Shown here in pieces: positions 4,610-11,528 of a stretch of 11,528 bases of DNA. The notes under the pieces were generated by a model. It was not told the origin of the DNA. It searched no databases and saw only the letters and a list, made by a program, of their open reading frames with translations. The stretch's first letter is position 1, and the number at the start of each line of letters is the position of its first letter. Source of the stretch: an uncultured bacterium (GTDB lineage Bacteria; Bacteroidota; Ignavibacteria; Kapaibacteriales; UBA2268); assembly GCA_937875295.1 (NCBI GenBank), contig CALLXS010000052.1, forward strand, positions 1 to 11,528, in the 5' to 3' direction. A program made the translations under genes and the position numbers.

Positions 4610-7105
4610 ATGTCATTAATTAGTGAAAATATAACTCCTACTATTTTAGAAGATGAGATAAAAGGTTCGTATTTAGACTATTCAATGTCTGTAATCGTAT
4701 CAAGAGCCTTGCCAGATGTGCGAGATGGTATGAAACCAGTTCATAGAAGAATTTTATATGCAATGAATGAATTAGGCTTAGCTCCTAATAAATCTCATAA
4801 AAAGTCAGCCAGACTTGTCGGTGAAGTGCTCGGTAAATACCATCCACACGGCGATACTGCAGTTTACGAATCAATGGTGAGAATGGCTCAACCGTGGAAC
4901 TTACGCTATCCATTAGTAGATGGGCAAGGCAACTATGGTTCTATGGATGGCGATTCAGCAGCGGCAATGCGTTATACAGAAACTCGTATGAGCTGGCTAG
5001 CTACAGAAATGCTAAAGGATTTGGATAAAGATACCATTGATTTTAGACCTAATTTCGATGAATCGTTAAAAGAACCAATTGTTTTACCATCTGTTTTGCC
5101 AAATTTATTAGTAAATGGGTCAAGCGGTATAGCAGTGGGAATGGCTACAAATATTCCACCGCATAATTTAGGCGAAATCACTCAAGGACTAAAAGCATTA
5201 ATTAGAAATCCAGAAATTACTGGCGAGGAATTAATGCAATATGTTCCTGCACCTGATTTTCCTACTGGCGGAATTATATACGGATATAGCGAAGTTAGAA
5301 ATGCATTTCTAACCGGACGCGGGAAAATCATTTTAAGAGCTAGGACTTATATCGAAGAAGATAAAAAAGGCAAGCAAACTATTATAGTATCAGAATTACC
5401 TTACCAAGTAAATAAAGCTACATTAGTAGAAAGAATAGCAGAATTAGTGCGAGCTAAGACTTTAGAAGGTATATCTGACATTAGAGATGAATCAGATAGA
5501 GATGGAGTACGAATAGTAATCGAGATTAAGCGTGATGCGATGGCATCAGTAGTGCTAAATAATCTATTTAAGCATACTCAATTGCAAATTACATTCGGTG
5601 CAATTATGCTTGCATTAGTAAAAGGCAGACCAAAAGTTTGTACTTTAAAAGAAATGATGTATTACTTTGTAGAGCATAGAAATGAAGTAGTAGTAAGAAG
5701 AACTAAATTCGAACTAGATACGGCAGAAAAACGAGCTCATATTTTAGAAGGATTCATCATTGCGCTTGATAATATTGACGAAGTAATAGATATTATTAAG
5801 AAATCTCGCGATGCTAAAATGGCTACTGAACGCTTAATTGCTCGCTTTGGATTAACCGAAGTACAAACTAAAGCCATTTTAGAAATGCGCTTGCAAAGGC
5901 TCACTGGATTAGAAAGAGAAAAAATTGAAAATGAATATCGAGAACTTCTCCAGACAATCGAAAGATTAAAAAGTATTTTAGCTAGCAAAGCATTGCAATT
6001 AGATATTATTGTAAGTGAATTAGAAGAACTCGAAAAAAAATATTCTGATAAAAGAAGAACAGAAATCGTCCGCGATCACGATGAATTTAAAGTTGAAGAT
6101 CTTATCGCAAATGAAGAAGTTATTGTTACAATTACTCATCGTGGCAATATTAAAAGAACTCCTGTTTCTACTTATCGTCGTCAAAATAAGGGTGGCAGAG
6201 GATTAAGTGGAGCCGGTACAAATGATGATGACTTTGTAGAACATGTATTTCAAGCTTCTACTCATCATTTCTTATTATTCTTCACAGATAAAGGTAGATG
6301 CTATAAGGTGAAAGTTTACGATTTGCCAGAAGGAAGCAGAAATTCTAAAGGACGCTCAATAGCAAATGTAATTCCTAAACAAAATGACGAAGTGGTGAAT
6401 GCATATTTGCCTGTGAAAGAATTTAAAGATGATAACTATATTGTCTTATGTACTGAAAAAGGCACAATAAAGAAAATGGACCTGACTAACTTCGCCAATA
6501 CAAGATCGACAGGAATTATTGCAATGAATGTCCACGATGGTGATAGAGTAATTACTGCCCGTATTACCGATGGCACTTGTGATATTGTAATTGGAACTAA
6601 GCAAGGTTTAGCTTGCAGATTCCGCGAAAGCGATGTAAGACCAATCGGAAGAACAGCTGCTGGAGTAAGAGGAATTAAACTCTCGGCTAATGATATCGTA
6701 ATCGGAATGATTGTAATTAAACGTCAAGACGCACAAGTATTAGTAGTAAGTGAAAATGGATTAGGCAAACGAACTAGATTTGAAGATTTTAGACTAACTA
6801 AACGTGGCGGAAAAGGTGTAATATCAATGCATTTGACTGAAAGAACAGGAAAAGTAATTGGACTGCTTTCAGCTTTAGATTCAGAAGATTTAGTTGTAAT
6901 GACTGAAAAAGGAGTGCTAATTCGTCAAAATATTTCAGATATCCGCACTATCGGTAGAAATACTCAAGGCGTGAAACTCATTAGACTCGATGAAGGTGAT
7001 ACTATCGCTGATATAACTACCGTTACTCGCGAGGAAGATGTAGAATATGATGATAATGACGATATTCAAGAATTCGACGATAATCAAGAAGAATTATTCA
7101 CTTAA
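4610..7105 (+). CDS. gyrA: DNA gyrase subunit A
   Basis: This is a full-length 831-residue GyrA. With GyrB it forms the A2B2 enzyme that introduces negative supercoils using ATP. The breakage-reunion domain (about 1-490) carries catalytic Tyr122 in MRYTE, the same number as in E. coli, plus YSMSVIVSRALPDVRDG (24-40) and GKYHPHGD (75-82). The C-terminal DNA-wrapping beta-pinwheel starts near residue 500. It has the GyrA box QNKGGRG at 525-531, which separates GyrA from ParC, and a later blade repeat KRGGKG at 731-736. The C-terminus (about 806-831) is a highly acidic tail. In the quinolone-resistance region positions 83 and 87 are Thr and Glu, both found in wild-type gyrases of other bacteria. 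The ATG has no Shine-Dalgarno. gyrA stands alone between two terminators and gyrB is not in the window. Confidence 0.97.
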   Translation: MSLISENITPTILEDEIKGSYLDYSMSVIVSRALPDVRDGMKPVHRRILYAMNELGLAPNKSHKKSARLVGEVLGKYHPHGDTAVYESMVRMAQPWNLRYPLVDGQGNYGSMDGDSAAAMRYTETRMSWLATEMLKDLDKDTIDFRPNFDESLKEPIVLPSVLPNLLVNGSSGIAVGMATNIPPHNLGEITQGLKALIRNPEITGEELMQYVPAPDFPTGGIIYGYSEVRNAFLTGRGKIILRARTYIEEDKKGKQTIIVSELPYQVNKATLVERIAELVRAKTLEGISDIRDESDRDGVRIVIEIKRDAMASVVLNNLFKHTQLQITFGAIMLALVKGRPKVCTLKEMMYYFVEHRNEVVVRRTKFELDTAEKRAHILEGFIIALDNIDEVIDIIKKSRDAKMATERLIARFGLTEVQTKAILEMRLQRLTGLEREKIENEYRELLQTIERLKSILASKALQLDIIVSELEELEKKYSDKRRTEIVRDHDEFKVEDLIANEEVIVTITHRGNIKRTPVSTYRRQNKGGRGLSGAGTNDDDFVEHVFQASTHHFLLFFTDKGRCYKVKVYDLPEGSRNSKGRSIANVIPKQNDEVVNAYLPVKEFKDDNYIVLCTEKGTIKKMDLTNFANTRSTGIIAMNVHDGDRVITARITDGTCDIVIGTKQGLACRFRESDVRPIGRTAAGVRGIKLSANDIVIGMIVIKRQDAQVLVVSENGLGKRTRFEDFRLTKRGGKGVISMHLTERTGKVIGLLSALDSEDLVVMTEKGVLIRQNISDIRTIGRNTQGVKLIRLDEGDTIADITTVTREEDVEYDDNDDIQEFDDNQEELFT

Positions 7106-7137
7106 TTATCTTCAAGATTATAAATTATTCTAATAAA

Positions 7138-7178
7138 AATAAAAGCTATCTCCTAATAAAGATAGCTTTTATTACATT
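7138..7178. terminator. Bidirectional terminator between gyrA and umuC
   Basis: A perfect 14-bp stem (7138-7151 with 7160-7173) closes an 8-nt loop (7152-7159). Its core is AAAGCTATCT/AGATAGCTTT. T-rich sequence follows on both strands, so it can end gyrA (stop 33 nt before) and the converging umuDC transcript (stop at 7208, 35 nt away on the other strand). Confidence 0.85.
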
Positions 7179-7207
7179 AATTAGTCTTAATTAAATTAAA
7201 AATAAAC

Positions 7208-8467
7208 TTATATTTTAACTTTTATAATATCGTCGATATTTGTTGTATATTTTGGTGATAGGAATTCTTGATTCATTTTCCATTCTCTATCAATATCTTG
7301 CGATGCAAGTACTATTGTATGTCTGCCGAATTTCCTATTAATTAGATCAATTGCATCCATAGCTTTAGTATCTTGTACATAATTATTTTGATGAAAGAGA
7401 GCTGTTTGAGCAACTGCAGTATCGCAAATATTGCATGCAAGCACGCCGGCTCGCTTATAATAATATCCTTCTCGGAATATACTTTTCAAAGCACGTTCGG
7501 CATATTCTGCTAGAGTAAAATTTGAATTAGAGGGTTCAGGCAATTGAATATATGCACTATTGTAATATTGTTTTAAATCATTTCGAAATCGATTAGTCAT
7601 TACAAAGACAATCAATGAGCCAGTGCAACTATTTTGTTTTCGTAATTTATAAGCGATGGAAGATGCAAAGCTTGCGACCCGTTCGCGAACTTCTTCAAAA
7701 GTTTTGTAATTTTTATCAAATGTGCGAGTAACGGTGATATTATTTTTTTTCTTAATATCTTCGAATTTAATCGTCGGTTTTCCGAGTAAATCATTTTTTA
7801 AACGTAGTCCAACTACAGAAAATTCTTTTTTTACATAAGCATCTCCTAATTGCGTAAAATCGTATGCTTTGTCAATTCCAATATTTCTTAATTTCTTTGC
7901 ATACTGCCGCCCAATACCCCAAATATCTTCCACTACTACGTTTTTTAGAATATCCTCTCTTTGTTTATCATCATTAATAATAAAAACAGGAATTTTTTCC
8001 TTATTTTTTTTTGCAATTTTATTTGCGACTTTTGCTAATGATTTACTGGGAGCAAATCCAATGCTTACAGTAATTCCTGTAGCTTTTTTTATTTCTTTAT
8101 AGAGCTTTTCTCCGAATTCAAATAATTTATCATCATTATTAATTTTCACATTCATAAAAGCTTCATCGATTGAATAAATTTCGATATTTGGCTCCATTTC
8201 TGAGGCAATGCTCATCACTCTATTGCTTATATCACCATAAAGAGTAAAATTTGCAGAAAATACATTAATATTATTTTCTTGGATTATATCTTTATATTTA
8301 AACATTGGAGCACCCATCGGGATACCAAGTGCTTTTGCTTCGTTGCTTCTAGCAATTACACATCCATCATTATTTGATAGCACAACTATAGGCTTTCCCT
8401 CCATATCAGGACGAAATATTCTTTCGCAAGAAGCATAAAAATTATTGCAATCAAATAAACCTATCAT
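7208..8467 (-). CDS. umuC: Error-prone DNA polymerase V catalytic subunit UmuC (Y family)
   Basis: This is a 419-residue Y-family polymerase that copies past DNA lesions as Pol V with cleaved UmuD. Residue numbering tracks E. coli UmuC closely: DCNNFYASCER (6-16) with metal ligand Asp6 and steric-gate Tyr11, SIDEAF (99-104) with Asp101 and Glu102, and a helix-hairpin-helix VEDIWGIG (179-186). The little-finger domain ends in a clamp-binding motif QTALF at 354-358. The C-terminus (about 370-419), with GRHTIVLASQ and SPKYTTNIDDI, is the UmuC-specific DUF4113 tail that DinB/Pol IV lacks. The frame is open up to 8566, inside umuD, but the ATG at 8467 begins exactly where the family does (MIGLFDCNN). 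The upstream extension overlaps umuD out of frame and is rejected. The gene follows umuD by 37 nt as an operon. Confidence 0.95.
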   Translation of the reverse strand: MIGLFDCNNFYASCERIFRPDMEGKPIVVLSNNDGCVIARSNEAKALGIPMGAPMFKYKDIIQENNINVFSANFTLYGDISNRVMSIASEMEPNIEIYSIDEAFMNVKINNDDKLFEFGEKLYKEIKKATGITVSIGFAPSKSLAKVANKIAKKNKEKIPVFIINDDKQREDILKNVVVEDIWGIGRQYAKKLRNIGIDKAYDFTQLGDAYVKKEFSVVGLRLKNDLLGKPTIKFEDIKKKNNITVTRTFDKNYKTFEEVRERVASFASSIAYKLRKQNSCTGSLIVFVMTNRFRNDLKQYYNSAYIQLPEPSNSNFTLAEYAERALKSIFREGYYYKRAGVLACNICDTAVAQTALFHQNNYVQDTKAMDAIDLINRKFGRHTIVLASQDIDREWKMNQEFLSPKYTTNIDDIIKVKI

Positions 8468-8504
8468 ATTTATTTTTAAGAAAATTAGGTTAATTTTAAA
8501 AAAA

Positions 8505-8957
8505 CTATACTGATTTAATAATATGTGTAACCACTCCCCACACTTGAAAATCATCAAAATTTTCAATTTCTATTTGACTATAATTATTATTGTACGGCTT
8601 AAGTATAATTTTATTCTTTTCCATTGAGAGCAATTTAACGGTAAATTCTCCATTGATATAGCATAAAATGATTTTGCCGTCTTTCGGTTCGATACTTCTA
8701 TCGATAACTAATAGGTCTCCATCTTCGATACCAGCATTTATCATTGATTTGCCCTTTGCTCTGCCGAAATATGTAGCATTGGGATGGTTAATTAATACTT
8801 CATTTAAATCAATCTTTTTTTCTATATGATCAATCGATGGTGATGGAAATCCACAGCTTAAACTAAAAGTAAGCAATGGTAGAGGAACATTTGATGAATT
8901 GTCTGCTAAGAAAATATCCATCACATCAGATAATTTTTCGTTTATTTCTGTTTCCAT
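8505..8957 (-). CDS. umuD: UmuD, self-cleaving S24 family subunit of DNA polymerase V
   Basis: This 150-residue S24 (LexA-like) protein cleaves itself when RecA-ssDNA forms, and UmuD' then joins UmuC. The cleavage site Cys35-Gly36 lies in SCGFPSPS, matching CGFPSPA of E. coli UmuD. After it come KIDLNEVLINHPNATYF (48-64), the nucleophile Ser71 in GKSM, GIEDGDLLVID (76-86) and general-base Lys108 in EFTVKLL (104-110), all in the usual order and spacing. The usual Asp before the catalytic Ser (GDSM) is Lys70 here. The N-terminal arm removed on cleavage is 35 residues, longer than E. coli's 24. The gene is first in the umuDC operon. DNA-damage control is expected from the family, but I recognise no LexA operator upstream. 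Confidence 0.94.
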   Translation of the reverse strand: METEINEKLSDVMDIFLADNSSNVPLPLLTFSLSCGFPSPSIDHIEKKIDLNEVLINHPNATYFGRAKGKSMINAGIEDGDLLVIDRSIEPKDGKIILCYINGEFTVKLLSMEKNKIILKPYNNNYSQIEIENFDDFQVWGVVTHIIKSV

Positions 8958-9067
8958 TATTATTTTCTAATTTAAAAATCAAAATAAAAAAATCAACATT
9001 TATCTAAAAAAAAAATATAAATAACTTTAGAGTAAAAAAGTAAAGAATGAAAAACAATGTATAAATC
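8958..9067 (-). promoter_or_regulatory. murQ-umuD intergenic region, probable umuDC promoter
   Basis: These 110 bases are extremely AT-rich. No exact TAnnTTTG is found on the minus strand; the nearest is TATTTTG, one base short, about 27 nt before umuD. A spaced inverted repeat ACTTT-N8-AAAGT at 9024-9041 could be an operator but is short enough to be chance. There is no GC-rich hairpin after murQ, so read-through from murQ cannot be excluded. Confidence 0.3.
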
Positions 9068-10000
9068 TTATTTTTTTATATTTTTAATAGCATCTTTTAT
9101 TTTACCATTTGCAGAGGCGAGAGCAGTATTTGCTTGATTAATATCGAGATCCGTTATAGCCATCAAGAGAGCAATTTTCACATTTCCATTAGATTGTTTT
9201 AGCAAATCGACCGCAGAATCATAATCTATTCCTGAAATATTCATTATAATTTTTTTAGCTCTCTCAATTAATTTTTTATTTGTCAATTGCAAATCGACCA
9301 TAATATTATTATAAGTCTTACCTATTTTTATCATTGAGGCAGTAGTAAGCATATTTAGAACTAGCTTTTGTGCAGTTCCGGATTTCATTCTTGTGGAACC
9401 TGCAATTACTTCTGCTCCAACGTAAGGGCAGATAACTACATCGGAGAGCTCAATTAGCTTTTTGGCATTTTCTCGGTGAATTGTCGTAATCATAATTCTT
9501 GGAATAGATTTCTTTTTAGCAATTTTGAGAGCACCTATTACAAACGGAGTTCTACCGGAAGCTGCGATTCCGCAAATAATATCTTTTTGGCAAATATTAT
9601 ACTCTGAAAAATATCTTTCAGCATTGGATTCTAAATCTTCAGCTCCTTCCTGTGCTTTAAACATTGCAGCATTGCCCCCGGCTATAAATCCTTGCACCAT
9701 TTCACTACTTACCCCAAAAGTAGGTGGGCATTCAGAAGCATCAACTACACCTAATCTTCCACTAGTACCGGCACCGAAATAAAGCAGTCTGCCACCTGAT
9801 AGAAATGCTTTTGTGATCATATCCACAGCTTGAGCAATATAAGGCAATTCTTTTTTTACAGCAAGTGCTACTTTTTGGTCTTCATTGTTGATTATTTCTA
9901 ATATTTCAATGGTAGAAATAGAGTTTATATCTTTAGATAATGGATTAATTTGTTCAGTATCTAAAAGTGAGATTTCTTCAAATAAATTCTTTTCTTCCAT
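9068..10000 (-). CDS. murQ: N-acetylmuramic acid 6-phosphate etherase
   Basis: This is a 310-residue SIS-fold enzyme that splits MurNAc-6-phosphate into GlcNAc-6-phosphate and D-lactate in the cytoplasm, a step in recycling or using peptidoglycan. The phosphosugar-binding part has GRLLYFGAGTSGRLGVVDASECPP across residues 70-93. Glu90 corresponds to catalytic Glu83 of E. coli MurQ, and Glu121 in EGAED to Glu114, with the same 31-residue spacing. IAASGRTPFVIGAL and the family signature GSTRMKSGTAQKLVLNM also occur. The C-terminal ~50 residues form the small helical, UBA-like end typical of MurQ. No MurNAc kinase, transporter or anhMurNAc kinase gene lies in the window. The gene starts 60 nt after dnaJ on the same strand, perhaps co-transcribed, without a clear Shine-Dalgarno. 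Confidence 0.95.
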   Translation of the reverse strand: MEEKNLFEEISLLDTEQINPLSKDINSISTIEILEIINNEDQKVALAVKKELPYIAQAVDMITKAFLSGGRLLYFGAGTSGRLGVVDASECPPTFGVSSEMVQGFIAGGNAAMFKAQEGAEDLESNAERYFSEYNICQKDIICGIAASGRTPFVIGALKIAKKKSIPRIMITTIHRENAKKLIELSDVVICPYVGAEVIAGSTRMKSGTAQKLVLNMLTTASMIKIGKTYNNIMVDLQLTNKKLIERAKKIIMNISGIDYDSAVDLLKQSNGNVKIALLMAITDLDINQANTALASANGKIKDAIKNIKK

Positions 10001-10060
10001 AAAAATTGAATAATTTACAATTTAATATTTTATTTGTATTTAAGATTAAGGGAGCTAAAT

Positions 10061-11239
10061 TTAAAAGCTAAAAGCATCTTTTATTTTATCAATTATATCT
10101 TTACTTTTAGGGTGCTCATTTGCATCGGGCGGCTGAATACCTTCTAATTGTGATAAATGCTTGACTGCTTCTTTTTCTTTTACATTGAGTTCTTTAGGAA
10201 CAAATACATTTACTACGACTACTTGGTCACCTTTTCCGTATGAATTGATATATGGGATACCCATTTCTTTCATACGAATATTTGTGCCTGGTTGAGTACC
10301 GGGCTCAATTTTAATTTTCTCTTTGCCATAGAGAGTAGGAACGTCAATTTCAGTGCCAAATACAGCATCTGGATAGCTTATATTTAGTTGGTATATGACA
10401 TGATTATTATCGCGGCGAGTGAATTTGTCGTGTTTCTTTTCGCTTATTACGACAATTATATCGCCATTTGAGCCATTTCTTTTACCAGCATTACCTTTCC
10501 CTCGAAGTGGAATATAATTTCCTTCTTCGACTCCAGCAGGAATTTTTACAGAGACGCTATCTTCATCTGATACTCTTCCATCGCCTTTGCAGTCTGGGCA
10601 TGGGTCAGAAATAATTTGTCCTGAGCCATTGCACGCATTACATGGAGATACATTTATAAATTGACCGAACATAGATCTCGATACTTGTCGAATTTCGCCG
10701 GATCCATTACATTGAGGACATTTTTTGAATGAACTGCTATTCTTAGCTCCTTTGCCAGAGCATTTTTCGCATTTAATATATTTTTTGATTTTAATAGTTT
10801 TTTCTGTTCCAGTAGCTATTTCTTCGAGAGTAAGCGGTACTTTTACTCTTAAATCCGAACCTCTTTCGTCCATACTTCTTGAACCTCTTCTAGCGCCTCC
10901 TTGATTGCCAAAGATATCACCAAAGCCACCACCAAATATTCCACTTCCAAATAAATCACTAAAAGCAGAAAAGATATCATTTACATTTGAATAACCATGG
11001 AAGTCTTGCCCCATTCTCATACCATCATGACCGAATCTATCATATCGTTCGCGCTTAGAAGCATCGCTAAGCACTTCATAAGCTTCAGTAGCTTCTTTAA
11101 ATTTCTCTTCTGCTTCTTTATTTTCTGGATTTCTATCAGGATGGTATTGGAGAGCTAATTTTCTATATGCTGATTTTATTTCGCCAATATCGGAGCCTTT
11201 TTGCACTCCTAATACTTCATAATAATCTAATTTAGCCAT
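10061..11239 (-). CDS. dnaJ: Chaperone protein DnaJ (Hsp40, type I)
   Basis: This is a complete 392-residue class A J-protein, the co-chaperone that delivers clients to DnaK and triggers its ATPase. The N-terminal J domain (about 1-72) carries HPD at 33-35 and ends in YDRFGHDG. A Gly/Phe-rich linker follows (about 80-120). The zinc-binding domain has four intact CxxCxGxG modules: Cys157/160, 174/177, 200/203 and 214/217. Substrate-binding beta domains follow, with IPAGVEEG (233-240) and LRGKGNAG. The acidic/lysine-rich tail is normal. Neither grpE nor dnaK is within the window, and no CIRCE element (HrcA operator) is seen upstream. The gene heads a minus-strand run with murQ. No Shine-Dalgarno precedes the ATG. 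Confidence 0.97.
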   Translation of the reverse strand: MAKLDYYEVLGVQKGSDIGEIKSAYRKLALQYHPDRNPENKEAEEKFKEATEAYEVLSDASKRERYDRFGHDGMRMGQDFHGYSNVNDIFSAFSDLFGSGIFGGGFGDIFGNQGGARRGSRSMDERGSDLRVKVPLTLEEIATGTEKTIKIKKYIKCEKCSGKGAKNSSSFKKCPQCNGSGEIRQVSRSMFGQFINVSPCNACNGSGQIISDPCPDCKGDGRVSDEDSVSVKIPAGVEEGNYIPLRGKGNAGKRNGSNGDIIVVISEKKHDKFTRRDNNHVIYQLNISYPDAVFGTEIDVPTLYGKEKIKIEPGTQPGTNIRMKEMGIPYINSYGKGDQVVVVNVFVPKELNVKEKEAVKHLSQLEGIQPPDANEHPKSKDIIDKIKDAFSF

Positions 11240-11248
11240 TTATATTAA

Positions 11249-11404
11249 TTTATCGAAAATTTATTATTAAATATTATTTATAAAATCAATAATAAGGGAA
11301 GGCTTAATATAGAAGAAAAGCTAAATAAAGTTGATATTGAGGGTGTAGATATAGACACCAATCAAGCTCTTGACAAGGTGTTGGATTTTTTGGAAAATAT
11401 GTAA
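11249..11404 (+). other. Short open frame without a usual start codon, possible gene remnant
   Basis: The frame is open from after the stop at 11246-11248 to TAA at 11402-11404. Its last ~31 codons read like protein: acidic and amphipathic, with EEKLNKVDIEGVDIDTN then QALDKVLDFLENM. It contains no ATG or GTG near its 5' end, and its only TTG and ATG codons are at the very end. A purine-rich AAGGGAAGG (11294-11302) resembles a ribosome binding site, but the codon 6 nt later is ATA (11309). It could be the surviving 3' end of a lost gene, a gene with a very rare start, or chance. I do not recognise the family. Confidence 0.3.
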
Positions 11405-11415
11405 AGAATATTCTT
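11404..11415. repeat. 12-nt perfect palindrome upstream of the right-edge gene
   Basis: AAGAATATTCTT is a perfect palindrome overlapping the stop codon of the short frame and lying 70 nt before the ATG at 11486. It has no T-run behind it and so is not a normal terminator. It could be an operator, or chance in AT-rich DNA. Confidence 0.3.
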
Positions 11416-11443
11416 AACATATTTTATTGACCCTTATAATGTC

Positions 11444-11475
11444 TTTTGGCATATACATTACTATATTAATATTTG
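11444..11475 (+). promoter_or_regulatory. Weak candidate promoter of the right-edge gene
   Basis: TTTTG (11444-11448) is followed 18 nt later by TAATATTTG (11467-11475). This resembles the Bacteroidota -33/-7 pair but has three instead of two bases between TA and TTTG. It sits just before the ATG at 11486. Confidence 0.3.
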
Positions 11476-11485
11476 GATAGATTTT

Positions 11486-11528
11486 ATGGGAAAAATAAAG
11501 ATGGATCTTGAGGCGGCTTTAAAAAATG
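11486..11528 (+). CDS. Start of an unknown gene cut by the window edge
   Basis: Only 14 codons are visible: MGKIKMDLEAALKN, running off the right edge. The short GGAT at 11475-11478 may act as a weak ribosome binding site 7 nt upstream, and a promoter-like sequence precedes it. An in-frame ATG at codon 6 is an alternative start. The visible residues look like a basic start followed by a helix. No family can be named. The gene diverges from dnaJ, whose start lies 246 nt to the left. Confidence 0.45.
   Translation, partial: MGKIKMDLEAALKN

Noticed and set aside
4832..4891. Thr83/Glu87 in the GyrA quinolone region as a resistance mutation
   Set aside because: Both residues occur in wild-type GyrA of other bacteria (Thr83 in Pseudomonas, Glu at the second site in Gram-positives), so sequence alone does not show acquired resistance.
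8468..8566. Extended N-terminus of UmuC reaching into umuD
   Set aside because: Out of frame with and overlapping umuD. Y-family homology starts exactly at the ATG at 8467, which is also outside umuD.
11240..11330. CIRCE (HrcA operator) upstream of dnaJ
   Set aside because: I searched for the TTAGCACTC / GAGTGCTAA inverted repeat and it is absent.
11428..11439. TTGACC followed by TATAAT as a sigma70-type promoter
   Set aside because: The boxes are only 2 nt apart instead of about 17, so they cannot act together.
1..11528. CRISPR arrays, insertion sequences, prophage genes, tRNAs or attachment sites
   Set aside because: No direct-repeat arrays, transposase-like frames, terminal repeats or tRNA-like sequences were seen. 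Gene content is chromosomal housekeeping.

Overview
The window is AT-rich chromosomal DNA, apparently from a member of the Bacteroidota/Chlorobiota (FCB) group, possibly an Ignavibacteria- or Kapabacteria-like lineage. I base this on three things. Most start codons have no Shine-Dalgarno sequence. A good match to the Bacteroidota -7 promoter consensus TAnnTTTG lies upstream of gyrA. The GyrA and UmuD/UmuC sequences have the expected character. The phylum is an inference and the class is only a guess.

Layout. The left edge holds the last ~33 nt of a 5S rRNA on the + strand, so an rRNA operon ends here at a strong hairpin terminator. The same hairpin can stop the minus-strand operon prmA - ppx/gppA-type phosphatase - small lipoprotein (2639 to 113). 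Divergently from prmA runs a + strand cluster: a KdsC-like HAD phosphatase, a YtxH-family membrane protein and a DUF948-like membrane/coiled-coil protein. It is closed by a GAAA-loop terminator at 4267-4301. After a 408-nt gap with a candidate promoter and a 5'UTR hairpin comes full-length gyrA (4610-7105). gyrA converges on a minus-strand block that reads dnaJ - murQ - umuD - umuC, and the two sides share a bidirectional terminator at 7138-7173. The right edge (11240-11528) holds the dnaJ upstream region, a short open frame with no normal start codon, and the first 14 codons of a new + strand gene.

Function. Most of the window is housekeeping: ribosome methylation (PrmA), polyphosphate/(p)ppGpp-type phosphatase, DNA supercoiling (GyrA), chaperoning (DnaJ) and cell-wall amino-sugar recycling (MurQ). 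UmuD and UmuC together make an error-prone polymerase V with every key residue I can check intact. The YtxH/DUF948 pair recalls the ytxG-ytxH pair of Bacillus and is the least understood part.

I see no CRISPR array, insertion sequence, prophage or tRNA, and no clear new multi-gene system. The best leads are the sugar-acid specificity signature of the HAD phosphatase, the YtxH/DUF948 pair, the gyrA leader and the start-less frame at the right edge.
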